Assembly (NCBI RefSeq): GCF_000442315.1
Contig: NZ_KE557320.1
Location: forward strand, 39,900 to 103,899
Reading direction: 5' to 3'
DNA from: Rubellimicrobium thermophilum DSM 16684
GTDB lineage: Bacteria > Pseudomonadota > Alphaproteobacteria > Rhodobacterales > Rhodobacteraceae
DNA length: 64,000 nucleotides
Of the stretch, positions 18,406 to 30,993 are shown in pieces. How positions within the stretch are numbered: the first letter of the stretch is position 1; every line of letters starts with the position of its first letter. A model generated the notes under the pieces. It did no database searches and was not told the origin of the DNA. It saw only the letters and a list, made by a program, of their open reading frames with translations. The position numbers and the translations under genes are program-made.

Positions 18406-20463
18406 ATGCCCGACCTTTTGATCGAGCTCCTCTCCGAAGAGATTCCTGCACGGATGCAGGAAAGAGCCGCCGAGGATCTGCGGCGTCTGATGACCGACGG
18501 CCTTGTCGAGGCGGGTCTGACCTATTCTCACGCCCAGGCCCATGCGACGCCGCGCCGGCTGACGCTGGCCATCGAGGGGCTGACCGAGCGGTCGCGCCCC
18601 ATGCGCGAGGAACGCAAGGGGCCGCGCACGGATGCCCCGCCGCAGGCCATCGAGGGCTTCCTGCGGGCGACGGGACTGACGCTCGACCGGCTGGAGCGGC
18701 GGGCCGAGAAGAAGGGCGAGGTCTATTTCGCCGTGATCGAGAGGCCGGGACGGGAGGCCGCCGAGATCGTCGCCGAGGTGCTGGGCCGGACGATCCGCGA
18801 CTTTCCCTGGCCCAAGTCGATGCGCTGGGGGACGGGATCCCTGCGCTGGGTGCGGCCGTTGCAGTCGATCCTGTGTCTTTTGGTGCGCGACAGCGGGCCG
18901 GAGGTCGTGCCCTTCGAGATCGGGGGGCTTGTGGCCGCCAACACCACCCGCGGCCACCGCTTTCATGCCCCGCAGGGGTTTTCGGTCACCTCCTTCGAGG
19001 ATTACGAGGCCAGGCTCAGGCGGGCCCATGTCCTTCTGCGCGCCGGAGAGCGGATGGAGCGGATCCGCCATGATGCCACCACGCTCGCCTTCGCCAGGGG
19101 TCTGGAGATCGTCGATGACGACGGCCTCCTGCGCGAGATCGCAGGGCTGGTCGAATGGCCCGTGGTCCTGATGGGGGCCATCGAGGACGAGTTTCTCTCA
19201 CTTCCGCCGGAGGTGCTGCGCACCTCCATGAAGGAACATCAGAAGTTCCTCTCGGCGCGCAATCCGGCCACGGGACGCATCGAGGGATTCGTGACGGTGG
19301 CCAATATCGAGGCGCCCGACGGCGGTGCGACGATCCTGGAGGGCAACCGGCGCGTGCTGCGCGCCCGGCTGTCGGATGCCCGGTTCTTCTGGGAGAACGA
19401 CCTGCGCGTGGCGCGGGCGGGCATGCAGGAGTGGAAGGAAGGTCTGCGTCATGTCACCTTCCACAACCGCCTCGGCTCCCAGTGGGACCGCGTGGAACGC
19501 CTCTGCGTGCTGTCCCGCGAGATTGCCCCCCATGTCGGCGCCGACCCGGATCTCGCCGCGCAGGCGGCCGAGGTGGCGAAACTCGACCTGCGCTCCGCCA
19601 TGGTGGGAGAGTTCCCCGAACTGCAGGGCCTGATGGGCCGCTACTACGCCGAGGCTGCCGGCCTGCCCCCGGAGGTTGCGGCCGCAGCGGCAGACCATTA
19701 TTCGCCGCTTGGGCCGTCGGACGACGTGCCGGCTGCGCCGGTCTCGGTGGCCGTCGCCCTCGCGGACCGGATCGACATGCTGACGGGCTTCTGGGCGATC
19801 GACGAGAAGCCGACGGGCAGCAAGGATCCCTTCGCGCTGCGGCGGGCAGCGCTGGGGGTGGTGCGTCTGCTGACAGCGAACGGGTTGCGCATGGCCTTGC
19901 AGCCCCTGTTCGGGGCCCGCCTGCCGCAGCCCGTCGCAGCCGATCTCCTCGCCTTCCTGCATGACCGCCTCAAGGTCCATCTGCGCGAGCGCGGCATCCG
20001 GCATGATGTCATCGACGCCTGTCTTGCCATGCCCGGTGCGGACGACCTGACCCTGCTCGTCCGGCGGGCCGAGGCCCTGGCGGCGTTCCTGAAGACCGAC
20101 GACGGCACCAATCTGGTGCAGCTCTACAAGCGGACTGCGAACATCCTGACCCAGGCCGAGGAGCGGGATGGGGTCGAATATTCCTTCGGGGCGGATGCCC
20201 GATTCGCAGAAGCCGCCGAGGAACACGCCCTCTTCGCCGCACTCGATGCGGAGGAACCCGCGATCCGGGCCGCCATGGCGCGCGAGGATTTCGCCACGGC
20301 GATGGCGGCGCTTACGCGGCTGCGCGGGCCGATCGATGCCTTCTTCGAGGCGGTGCAGGTCAATGCCGACAACGCCATGATCCGCCGCAACCGGCTCAAC
20401 CTGCTCTCGCGCATCCGCATGCTGTGCCTGTCGGTCGCCGATCTGTCCCGGATCGAGGGATAG
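18406..20463 (+). CDS. glyS: Glycine--tRNA ligase beta subunit
   Basis: A 685-residue beta subunit that binds tRNA-Gly. N-terminal LLIELLSEEIPARMQ and ATPRRL, and a central MKEHQKFLSARNP/FYTVANIE-type region (here FVTVANIE), are family signatures. The HD-like part contains DRIDMLTGFW, and a DALR-type anticodon domain ends the protein (AMIRRNRLNLLSRI). Length matches the E. coli subunit (689). It completes the glyQ operon and is convergent with the methyltransferase gene 3 bases away. Confidence 0.97.
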   Translation: MPDLLIELLSEEIPARMQERAAEDLRRLMTDGLVEAGLTYSHAQAHATPRRLTLAIEGLTERSRPMREERKGPRTDAPPQAIEGFLRATGLTLDRLERRAEKKGEVYFAVIERPGREAAEIVAEVLGRTIRDFPWPKSMRWGTGSLRWVRPLQSILCLLVRDSGPEVVPFEIGGLVAANTTRGHRFHAPQGFSVTSFEDYEARLRRAHVLLRAGERMERIRHDATTLAFARGLEIVDDDGLLREIAGLVEWPVVLMGAIEDEFLSLPPEVLRTSMKEHQKFLSARNPATGRIEGFVTVANIEAPDGGATILEGNRRVLRARLSDARFFWENDLRVARAGMQEWKEGLRHVTFHNRLGSQWDRVERLCVLSREIAPHVGADPDLAAQAAEVAKLDLRSAMVGEFPELQGLMGRYYAEAAGLPPEVAAAAADHYSPLGPSDDVPAAPVSVAVALADRIDMLTGFWAIDEKPTGSKDPFALRRAALGVVRLLTANGLRMALQPLFGARLPQPVAADLLAFLHDRLKVHLRERGIRHDVIDACLAMPGADDLTLLVRRAEALAAFLKTDDGTNLVQLYKRTANILTQAEERDGVEYSFGADARFAEAAEEHALFAALDAEEPAIRAAMAREDFATAMAALTRLRGPIDAFFEAVQVNADNAMIRRNRLNLLSRIRMLCLSVADLSRIEG

Positions 20464-20466
20464 CCC

Positions 20467-21171
20467 TCATTTCGGGCGCAGCACACAGCTCCGGCGGATC
20501 ATCTTCTCCTTGCGGAAGTAGTCCGCCACACCCTTGCGCCGCTCGGGGGGGAGATCCTCCCAGCGGATCCATTCGAGGCGATAACCCAGCGTGTCGGCGA
20601 TGGCCTCCATCGCGGCGGAGGAGGGGATGCCCTTGAGAACCTTTTCCTGCCCTTCGTAATAGGGGGCCGCGTTGAGGATGTTCGAGGGATCCTCGCGGAT
20701 CAGCTGCACCATCGGCCAGGCATGGGTCATGAACTCGCTGTCCACGATCACCAGCCGGGGGCGCAGGCGGCGGATGAGGACGAACAGCCGGTGATGGTCC
20801 ATGAGGTGGTAGAGGATGCCGAACACGGCCACCACGTCATAGACCCGCCCCTCGCGCACGAAATCCTCGAGCGCCTCGAACAGATCGCTCCGGATCAGAC
20901 GCACCCGCGCCTTGAAGGGCGTATCGGGATAGGCCGCGAACTGGGCGATCAGATCAGGCCGCACCTCCACCCCATCGACCGAGGCCGCTCCCACCCCGGC
21001 AAGCGCATAGCTCCAGCGCCCGTCATGGGCAGCCAGGTCCAGCACGCGGGCGCCCTCGATCTCGGCTCGGAAGGGTTCGACGAGATGTTCGAAGCGGCGG
21101 TTCATGCGCGCCACCTCGCTGTCCGAAGTGGCATAACGCGCAAGTCCGCCGAGAAAGTCGAAGAAAGCCAT
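20467..21171 (-). CDS. Class I SAM-dependent methyltransferase
   Basis: A 234-residue cytoplasmic methyltransferase. The SAM-binding motif I is VLDLAAHDGRWSYA, in which His-Asp replaces the more usual GCGxG. An acidic residue (VEVRPD) follows at strand 2, and DVVAVFGILYHL resembles motif IV of small-molecule methyltransferases. ATG 21171 is chosen because further upstream codons look non-coding. A weak promoter (TTGCGG-N17-CAGGAT, 21205 down to 21177) precedes it. Acceptor substrate unknown. Confidence 0.75.
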   Translation of the reverse strand: MAFFDFLGGLARYATSDSEVARMNRRFEHLVEPFRAEIEGARVLDLAAHDGRWSYALAGVGAASVDGVEVRPDLIAQFAAYPDTPFKARVRLIRSDLFEALEDFVREGRVYDVVAVFGILYHLMDHHRLFVLIRRLRPRLVIVDSEFMTHAWPMVQLIREDPSNILNAAPYYEGQEKVLKGIPSSAAMEAIADTLGYRLEWIRWEDLPPERRKGVADYFRKEKMIRRSCVLRPK

Positions 21172-21364
21172 GCCCGATCCTGTCCGCGCCGCCGGGCGCC
21201 CGCAAGCCCCGGCATGCTGCACCCGGATCAGGCCGATCCGGCGGCCGTGCGATGGCAGGACCGGGGCAGGGCGGCCGCACACCGCATCCGGCACCAGGGC
21301 TGTCGCGCAACGCCCTTTCCTTGAGACGATTCGCCGCTATGCTCGCGGGGGAAAGGATGCCGCA

Positions 21365-23919
21365 GTGCAGAAACTCGTCGTCTTGCCGCCTGTCCAGCTC
21401 ATCACGGCCGATGCGCCGATGTCGGCCGCCGTCTATGGCGGCCGGGCCAAATGCCTCCAGCGGCTGATCCGCCTCGATCTGCCGATTCCCCAGACCGTCG
21501 CCCTGTCCTTTGATGCGGTCCGCGGAATCGCGGCCGGACGGATGCCAGACATTCCTTCCCTCATGGCCCCCTTCGGTCATGCCCCGCTGCTGTCGGTGCG
21601 GCCCTCCTCGCTCGATCCGGATTGGGGCGGGCCTTCGGCGATCCTCAATATCGGCATGAACGAGGAACGCCACGAAGCCCTGTCGATGACGGCCGGGCCG
21701 GTGGCGGCGACATCGCTCTATCTGCGCTTCATCCAGTGCTATGCGATCCATGTCGCCCGTCTGGACCCCGATGCCTTCGTTTTGCCGGAAGAGCCGTCGC
21801 GGGCTGCTCTGCGGGCGATGCTCGCCGCCTATGAGAGCGAGACCGACGAGCCGTTCCCCCAGGACCCCGCCGTCCAGCTGGCCGAGGTGCTGCGCTCCAT
21901 GGCGCGGACATGGGAGGGGACGACGGCTCGCCTCCTGCGGCAGGCCAAGGGGGCGCCCCCGATGCCGGGTTGGGCCTGGTGGTGCAGGCGATGGCCTTGG
22001 GCGTGGGGCGCGGCGAGAGCGGCTCGGGCGTGATCCAGTTCATCGACGCCACTACCGGCGAGCGACGGATCATCGGACGCTATCTGGGCCAGAGCCAGGG
22101 ACGCGAGGCCCTCTCCAGCACAAGGGGGGCGTCCTACCTGACCCGGGATCCGCGGGGCCCCTCGCTCGAGGAGGCCTGCCCGGAGGCCTTTGCCCGGCTT
22201 CTCGAGGCAGGCGACCGCATCCGCACCCGCCTGCGCGAGGAGATGCAGATCGAGTTCACGCTCGAGAACGGGCAGCTCCGCATCCTCGATGCGATCCGTG
22301 TGCCCCGCAGCGCCCGCGCCGCCGTGCGCGTCGCGGTGGCCCTGGCCGAGGACGGCATCATCGGCCGCGACGAGGCGGTGATGCGGGTGGACCCCGCCGC
22401 CCTGCCGCAGCTTCTCCACCGGCAGGTGGACCCGGATGCCCCGCGAGACCGCCTGGTGACCGGGATCGGGGCGAGCCCCGGTGCCGCCTCGGGCCGGATC
22501 GTCCTGACGGCCGAGGATGCCGAAGCGGCCGCGGCACGGGGCGAAGCCTGCATCCTCGTGCGGCGCGAGACCACGCCCGAGGACATCCGCGGCATGCATG
22601 CCGCCGCCGCCGTCCTGACCATTCGGGGCGGCATGACCAGCCATGCCGCCGTGATCGGCCGGGGCCTCGGCATCCCCTGCGTGGTCGGAGCCGCCGAGCT
22701 CGAGATCGACCGCCGCCGCCGCGCGGTGATCGCCCCCGGCGGGCGGATCCTGCACGAAGGCGACCTGGTGACGGTGGACGGCACCACGGGCGATGTCCTG
22801 ATGGGCGCGGCGCCGACACTGCCCGCCACACCCGACGACAGCTTCCGCCGCCTCCTCGAATGGGCCGACACCTTCCGGGACATCGGCGTGCGCGCCAATG
22901 CCGACACGCCGCAGGATGCCCGCCTCGCCCGCGACTTTGCCGCCGAAGGCATCGGCCTGTGCCGGACCGAGCACATGTTCTTCGAAGGCGGCCGCATCAA
23001 CCTGATGCGCGAGATGATCTTCGCCGAGGATGCCGGCGAGAGGCGCGCCGTTCTCGACCGCCTGCTGCCGCTGCAACGGGCCGATTTCGCCGCGATCTTC
23101 CGCATCATGGCGGGGCGTCCCGTCTGCATCCGGCTGTTCGACCCGCCGCTGCACGAGTTCCTGCCCTCCGACCGCGCCGCGCTGCGCGACCTGGCCGAGG
23201 TCGTCTCGCGCCCCCTGTCGGAGGTCGAGGCCCGCGTGGACCAGCTTCGCGAATACAATCCCATGCTGGGGCTGCGGGGGGTGCGGCTCGGCATCACGGT
23301 GCCCGAGATCTACGAGATGCAGGCCCAGGCCATCTTCGAGGCCACCGTCGAAGCCGCCCAGGACGGCGAAGCCGTGGTGCCGGAGGTGATGCTCCCCCTC
23401 GTCTCGGCCCGGCGCGAGGTCGAGATGCTCAAGACGCGCATCGATGCCGTGGCCAGCGCGGTGCGCAGCCGCACGGGGGTGCCCTTCGCCTACCGGCTGG
23501 GCGTCATGGTCGAGACGCCCCGCGCCGCCCTGCGCGCCGCCGAGATCGCCCAGAATGCGGCCTTTCTGAGCTTTGGCACCAATGACCTGACGCAGCTCAC
23601 CTACGGATTGTCGCGCGACGATGCCGGCCGCTTCCTGCCCGCCTATGTCGCGCAGGGCATCTTCCCGGAGGATCCCTTCCATGCCATCGACCTTGAAGGG
23701 GTGGGAGAGCTGATCCGCATCGGGGCCGAACGGGGACGACGCGGACGGGCCGATGTGGTCCTGTCGCTCTGCGGAGAGCATGCCGGCACGCCGCGCGCCA
23801 TCGAGTTCTGCCGTCGCGAGGGGTTCGACTACGTCTCCTGTTCGCCCTACCGCGTGCCCGTCGCCCGGCTGTCCGCCGCCCAGGCGGCACTGCGCAGCCG
23901 CTCTGCCCGGGGGGGCTGA
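21365..23919 (+). CDS. Pyruvate phosphate dikinase-like PEP-utilising enzyme, frame interrupted
   Basis: About 851 residues after repair. The central phosphohistidine motif GGMTSHAAVIGRGLG and the C-terminal PEP/pyruvate barrel (FGTNDLTQLTYG, LCGEHAG, DYVSCSPYRVP) are intact. The N-terminal ATP-grasp region is divergent: it keeps GGRAK and SVRP, but the canonical VSMPGMMDT segment is replaced by PDWGGPSA. It may be a PPDK relative with altered nucleotide use. The frame breaks at 21956-21960 (ccccc), where one extra C restores it. The GTG 21365 start follows a purine-rich stretch. It lies downstream of glyS, facing away from the methyltransferase. Confidence 0.8.
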
Positions 23920-23970
23920 GCGCCCCGCAACGGCAGCAGGACCGCCCGCCTGGCGTTGCCCCCGTGCCTC

Positions 23971-24006
23971 CGCCTGTGTCCCCGCCTGTGTCCCCGCCTG
24001 TGTCGC
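23971..24006. repeat. Three-copy 12-bp tandem repeat upstream of folB
   Basis: The unit cgcctgtgtccc occurs at 23971, 23983 and 23995; the third copy has one change (cgcctgtgtcgc). It lies in the 225-base gap between the dikinase-like gene and folB. Confidence 0.85.
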
Positions 24007-24144
24007 GATCCCGGCAAGGCGGAGGGGATACATCCTGTGTCGTCCCGGCCTGCCGAAGCGCCGCTGCCGCCGTTGCCGCCGCAGACCCGCCGCGCTAGGC
24101 AGGCCGGCAGGATCGCAGGCCGCAAGGGCGGGCAGGAGACCGGC

Positions 24145-25062
24145 ATGACCACTGACGAAATCCGGGCAGCCTTTGCCCATCCCGCCCTGCGCGCGGAGAT
24201 GACCCTGCCCGGCACGGCGCCGCTCGACCGTATCTCCCTGCGCGATCATGTCCGCGAGGTCGAGATCGGCGCCTTCCAGCAGGAACGGGGGCGGACCCAG
24301 CGCCTGCGCTTCGACATCGTCGTGGAAGTCCTGCGCGAGGGACCCGTCGATGACGATGTGGACCGCATCCTGTCCTACGACCGGCTGACCGAGGCGATCG
24401 ATGCCGAACTGGCCTCCGAACGGGTCAACCTCCTCGAGACGCTGGCCGAGCGCATCGCCGACCGCATCCTGCTCGAGCCGCAGGCGGCGCGGGCCTTCCT
24501 GCGCATCGAGAAACTGGACCGCGGCCCCGGCGCCCTGGGCGTGGAGATCGTGCGGCTGAAGGGCGGAACCGGCAGGGGGGCCGAGCTGGTCGCCCCGGCG
24601 CCGCAGCCGCGGGTGGTCTTCCTGGGGGCGGGCATGCTCGATCATGCGGCCCTCCCGGCAATGCTCGACCGGCTGATTGCGGGGGATGCCCCGGCGGTGA
24701 TCTGCCTCGCCGCGCCGGATCTGCCGCGCCCGCGCAGCCCCGCCGCCCTGGCCCAGCGGCGGATCGATCTTCTGGCCATCGAGCAGGCCGCCTGGGTGCT
24801 GGCCGGGCGGGATCGGCGCTGCCTGGTCGTCAATTCCCGCACCGAGCTCGACTGGGCCATGCGGCGCAGGCAGCTTTGCGTCTGGGCCCCGTCGAAGATG
24901 GTGCTCGATGCCGTGGACGGCCCCAAGGCGAGCGACGGGCTGTCGCTGGCCGTCTGGTTCGCCGAGACGATGGGGGCCCTGGAGCTGTGCCTGATCGGCA
25001 CGGATGACCGGGTGCAGGCCGTCGTGCCCGTCCGCCGCGCCAGCATGGAGACCCCGCTGTGA
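24145..25062 (+). CDS. folB: Dihydroneopterin aldolase fused to an amino-acid-kinase-like domain
   Basis: A 305-residue protein. Residues about 27-140 form a FolB domain (IGAFQQERGRTQRLRFD, SYDRLTEAI, LLETLAERIA, VEIVRLKG), which cleaves dihydroneopterin in folate synthesis. Residues about 150-305 form a second domain resembling the amino-acid-kinase fold (VVFLGAGMLD, a WAPSKMVLD segment, SDGLSLAVWFAETMGA). FolB alone is about 120 residues, so this is a fusion. Function of the second part is unknown. ATG 24145 follows GGCAGGAG. The stop overlaps the folP start (GTGA). Confidence 0.85.
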   Translation: MTTDEIRAAFAHPALRAEMTLPGTAPLDRISLRDHVREVEIGAFQQERGRTQRLRFDIVVEVLREGPVDDDVDRILSYDRLTEAIDAELASERVNLLETLAERIADRILLEPQAARAFLRIEKLDRGPGALGVEIVRLKGGTGRGAELVAPAPQPRVVFLGAGMLDHAALPAMLDRLIAGDAPAVICLAAPDLPRPRSPAALAQRRIDLLAIEQAAWVLAGRDRRCLVVNSRTELDWAMRRRQLCVWAPSKMVLDAVDGPKASDGLSLAVWFAETMGALELCLIGTDDRVQAVVPVRRASMETPL

Positions 25063-26059
25063 CCGTCTACTGGCGTCCCGTGCCCATGACCGATCCAGCC
25101 CGACCCGCCGGCGCGCTGACGCTGGCGGAGGGATGGTGCTGGTTCGACCGGGTGGAGCGGATCGAACGCGGCCGCCCCCCGGCCCTCGTCCCCCTGACGG
25201 AGGTGCCGCAGGATGTCCTGGAGCGGCTGACCGCGCCACGCCTTCCCATGGCCGGGCTGGACTTCCGGCGGCCGCGGCTTCTCGGCATCCTCAATGTGAC
25301 GCCCGACAGCTTCTCCGACGGGGGGCTGTTCGTCGCAGCGGATGCGGCCATCGCCCAGGCGCGGCGGCTGGCGGCAGAGGGGCGGATGCCCTCGACATCG
25401 GCGGGGAAAGCACAAGGCCCGGTGCCCGCGAAGTCCCCCCGGGGGAGGAGATCGCGCGCGTCCTGCCCGTGCTCGAGGCCCTGGCAGGGGAGGTAACGAT
25501 CCCCCTCTCCATCGATACGCGCAAGGCGGCCGTCGCGCAGGCCGCCCTCCGGGCCGGAGCGCGGATCGTCAATGATGTCTCCGCCCTGACCTTCGATCCC
25601 GGCATGGCCGCCGTCGCCGCCCGGGCCGAGGGCGTCTGCCTCATGCATGCGCAGGGCAGACCGGAGACGATGCAGGACGATCCGCGCTACGAGGATGTCC
25701 TGCTCGATGTCTTTGACGCGCTGGAGGAACGGATCCGCGCCGCCGAAGCCGCCGGCATCCCGCGCGGGCGGATCCTGGTCGATCCCGGGATCGGCTTCGG
25801 CAAGACTCTGCAACACAATGTGAGTCTGCTTCGCCGGGTCAGCCTCTACCATGCGCTGGGCTGCGCGATCCTGATCGGGGTTTCGCGCAAGCGCTTTGTG
25901 GGAATGATCGGAGGCGCCGAAGAGGCGCGGGACAGGATGCCCGGATCGGTGGCCGTCGCGCTGCATGCGGTGCGGCAGGGGGTGCAGCTGATCCGGGTGC
26001 ATGATGTGAAGGAGACGCGGCAGGCCCTGCGCCTGCTGGCGGCCATGGACGGGGACTGA
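25059..26059 (+). CDS. folP: Dihydropteroate synthase, frame interrupted
   Basis: About 333 residues after repair. Dihydropteroate synthase condenses 6-hydroxymethyldihydropterin pyrophosphate with p-aminobenzoate. Signatures: GILNVTPDSFSDGG, then after the break ALDIGGESTRPG, PLSIDTRK, NDVSAL, DPGIGFGKT, GVSRKRF and IRVHDVKE. The frame breaks at 25379-25382 (gggg), where one extra G joins AAEG to ADALDIGG. About 80 residues precede the first family motif, a longer leader than usual. It overlaps folB and abuts glmM, giving a folB-folP-glmM operon. Confidence 0.9.
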
Positions 26060-27412
26060 ATGAGCGAGACGAAACGGCGGCTCTTCGGCACGGATGGCGT
26101 GCGCGGCACCGCCAACCAGTGGCCCATGACGGCAGAGATGGCGCTGCGGCTGGGTGCCGCCGCCGGTCGCCATTTCCGCAATGACGGATCCAACGGGCAT
26201 CGCGTGGTCATCGGCAAGGATACCCGCCTGTCCGGCTACATGTTCGAGAACGCCCTGACCGCGGGGCTGACCTCCACGGGGATGAATGTGCTGCTGCTCG
26301 GCCCCGTGCCGACGCCCGCGGTGGGGCTGCTGACCACCTCGATGCGGGCGGATGTGGGCATCATGATCTCGGCCAGCCACAACCCCCATCACGACAACGG
26401 CATCAAGTTCTTCGGCCCCGATGGCTACAAGCTTTCGGACGAGGCGGAGGCGGCGATCGAACGCCTGATGGAAGAGGGGGTGGAGCCCGCACAGGCCAAC
26501 AATATCGGCCGCGCAAGGCGCATCGATGACGGGCGCTTCCGCTACATGGAGCGCGTCAAGTCCACCTTCCCGCAGGGGCGGCGCCTCGACGGGCTCAAGG
26601 TCGTGATCGACTGCGCCAACGGGGCGGCCTACAAGGTGGCCCCCGAAGTCCTGTGGGAGCTGGGCGCATCCGTCGTGCCCGTGGGCACCGCGCCCAACGG
26701 ATTCAACATCAACGACCATGTCGGCTCCACCGCGCCGCGCGTCGCGGCCGAAACCGTCGTCGCCCATGGCGCCGATCTGGGCATCTGTCTGGATGGCGAT
26801 GCCGACCGCGTCATCCTGATCGACGAGACCGGCACCGTCGCCGATGGCGATCAGGTCATGGCGCTGCTGGCCGCACGCTGGGCCGAGGCCGGACGCCTCC
26901 GGGGCGGCACGCTGGTGGCCACGGTGATGTCCAATCTCGGGCTCGAGCGGTTCCTGGCCGGGCGCGGGCTCCGGCTGGAACGGACGGCCGTCGGCGACCG
27001 CTACGTCGTCGAGGCGATGCGGCAGGGCGGCTGGAACCTGGGCGGAGAGCAGTCCGGCCATATCGTGATGACCGATTACGCCACCACCGGCGACGGGCTT
27101 CTGGCCGCGTTGCAGGTTCTGGCCGCGATGATCGAGACAGGGCTGCCGGCCTCGCGCCTGCTGCGGCAGTTCGAGACCGTGCCCCAGAGGCTGCGCAATG
27201 TGCGCCTGGCCGCAGGAAGCCAGCCCCTGGCCCATCCGCAGGTGGCGCAGGTCATCGAAGGGGCGAAGGCGCGGCTGAACGGGCAGGGACGCCTGCTGAT
27301 CCGCAGGAGCGGGACCGAACCCCTGATCCGCGTGATGGCCGAATGCGAGGACGAGGCGCTGCTGGACGCCGTGGTGGCCGAAGTCGTGGCCGCCGTCGAA
27401 CACGCCGCCTGA
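26060..27412 (+). CDS. glmM: Phosphoglucosamine mutase
   Basis: A 450-residue enzyme converting glucosamine 6-phosphate to glucosamine 1-phosphate for cell-wall and LPS precursors. The phosphoserine loop [12 protein letters not shown] carries active-site Ser106. The metal loop is DGDADR, the sugar loop GGEQSGH, and the phosphate loop [12 protein letters not shown]-terminal [10 protein letters not shown] is typical. Length is normal. The ATG directly follows the folP stop with no gap. Confidence 0.97.
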   Translation: MSETKRRLFGTDGVRGTANQWPMTAEMALRLGAAAGRHFRNDGSNGHRVVIGKDTRLSGYMFENALTAGLTSTGMNVLLLGPVPTPAVGLLTTSMRADVGIMISASHNPHHDNGIKFFGPDGYKLSDEAEAAIERLMEEGVEPAQANNIGRARRIDDGRFRYMERVKSTFPQGRRLDGLKVVIDCANGAAYKVAPEVLWELGASVVPVGTAPNGFNINDHVGSTAPRVAAETVVAHGADLGICLDGDADRVILIDETGTVADGDQVMALLAARWAEAGRLRGGTLVATVMSNLGLERFLAGRGLRLERTAVGDRYVVEAMRQGGWNLGGEQSGHIVMTDYATTGDGLLAALQVLAAMIETGLPASRLLRQFETVPQRLRNVRLAAGSQPLAHPQVAQVIEGAKARLNGQGRLLIRRSGTEPLIRVMAECEDEALLDAVVAEVVAAVEHAA

Positions 27413-27823
27413 CCCCGGGCGCCCGGATCCCGGAGCCCCCAAGCCCGCAGGCCCGTCGCCGCCCCGGCCGCGATGCCGACCGGGCCCTGCCGCAGCCCGC
27501 GCCACAACCGGCAGAAGGGCCGGCAGCGCGGTCAGCAAAAGGGCCTGGGGCGGGCAGGGCATCGGGGTCTCCTTCTCTGGGGGCGCGGGGATTCGCGCCG
27601 GTGAGAGGGAGATTCGCCGCAAGAGGTTAACAGGCGGTTAGCGGGCCGCGCGCTGCGGCCCCGATTCGCGCAACACCCCCCCCGGCGGGGGGGTGTCCCG
27701 AGCGATGGCCCGGAGGGACCCGGAAGAAATGGCCCCGGAGAGCCGCCCGACGGCGGATCGGGAGGGGTGTCCCGGAGCCGCCCCGGAGCCGCCCCGGATC
27801 CGACCCGGAGCCGCGGGCGCCCG
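27413..27823. other. Intergenic region between glmM and ilvC
   Basis: 411 bases without a convincing gene. A good ribosome binding site (AAGGAG) precedes a minus-strand ATG near 27562 whose reading frame starts MPCPPQALLLTALPALLP, suggesting a short hydrophobic peptide. That frame then runs antisense into glmM, so it is either broken or false. A strong hairpin lies at 27673-27696 and short ccccggagccg direct repeats at about 27770-27800. Confidence 0.4.
27673..27696. terminator. Strong G/C hairpin between glmM and ilvC
   Basis: The arms acaccccccc and gggggggtgt form a perfect 10-bp stem around a 4-base loop. There is no T-tract. It is a candidate bidirectional terminator for the convergent glmM and ilvC transcripts. 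Confidence 0.5.
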
Positions 27824-30122
<2,299 letters not shown>

Positions 30123-30163
30123 GCGCGGGGAGATAGGCCGGCCGGGGCGCGGCGGGAAGGGCC

Positions 30164-30841
30164 TCAGATCAGACGGGCGAGAAAGGCCGACAGGTCTGCG
30201 GCGTGGTGATGGACATGCGCATGGGGGGGCCTCTCGGGTGCCACGAGGACCGTGCGCATCCCCAGGCGATGCGGCACCAGCAGATTGCGCGGATCGTCGT
30301 CGAAGAAGGCGCCCTCTTCGGGCGACAGGCCGTCGAGCGCGAAGACGGCCTCGAAGGCGGCCTGATCGGGCTTGGGCAGCCAGCCGGCATGTTCCACGCC
30401 ATAGACCGCATCGAAGACCCCCGAAAGCCCTCGCGCGGCCAGAACCCGGGCCGCATAGGCGCCATCGCCATTGGTGAAGACGATCCGCCGCCCCGGCAGC
30501 GCCGCGATCCGCCTGGCCAGCACCGGATCGGGCGAGAGGGCGGACAGGTCCAGATCATGCACGAAGCGGAGATATTCGGCCGGGTCCAGCCCGTGTTCGG
30601 CCATCAGTCCCCGCAATGTCGTGCCATAGCGGTGCCAGTAGGCATCGCGTAGCGCATCGGCCTCGGCCTCGGTCAGGCCGAGCACCCGGCAGACGAAGGC
30701 CGTGATGCGGGGCTGCATCTGCGCAAAGAGCGCGGCCTGCGGCGGATAGAGCGTGTTGTCCAGATCGAACACCCAGACGCGGACATGCGCAAAGTCGCGC
30801 GGATCGAGGTGGTCGGGGGCAAGGCCGGGGGACAGGGACAT
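30164..30841 (-). CDS. Pyrimidine 5'-nucleotidase-type HAD hydrolase
   Basis: A 225-residue HAD protein. Motif I FDLDNTLY (nucleophile Asp and general acid Asp), motif II TNGDG, motif III Lys in PKPD and motif IV FDDDPRN match the TIGR01993 pyrimidine 5'-nucleotidase group, which dephosphorylates pyrimidine nucleotides. Length is normal. It lies 41 bases upstream of the UbiH-like gene on the same strand and is divergent from the GntR gene. Confidence 0.85.
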   Translation of the reverse strand: MSLSPGLAPDHLDPRDFAHVRVWVFDLDNTLYPPQAALFAQMQPRITAFVCRVLGLTEAEADALRDAYWHRYGTTLRGLMAEHGLDPAEYLRFVHDLDLSALSPDPVLARRIAALPGRRIVFTNGDGAYAARVLAARGLSGVFDAVYGVEHAGWLPKPDQAAFEAVFALDGLSPEEGAFFDDDPRNLLVPHRLGMRTVLVAPERPPHAHVHHHAADLSAFLARLI

Positions 30842-30993
30842 GGGCGCAGGCTAGGCACCCGCTGGCGGATCCGCAACGGGGCGGGGCAGGATGGCATCCC
30901 CGGCCCGGGAAGGCGGGACCGGGACAGGATCGGGATGCGGCCGGGCGCGCAGGATGCTTGCGCGCAGCCCCGCGCAGAGGCAGGGTCCGTCCC

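Noticed and set aside
21829-25239. A 1136-residue open frame on the minus strand, antisense to the dikinase-like and folB genes
   Set aside because: Long antisense frames are expected in very GC-rich coding DNA. It has no family motifs and is out-competed by recognised genes on the plus strand.
25067-27622. An 851-residue minus-strand frame antisense to folP and glmM
   Set aside because: Composition is repetitive (G, H, Q, R rich) and without domains. Only its first residues after the AAGGAG at about 27568 were kept as a weak remark.
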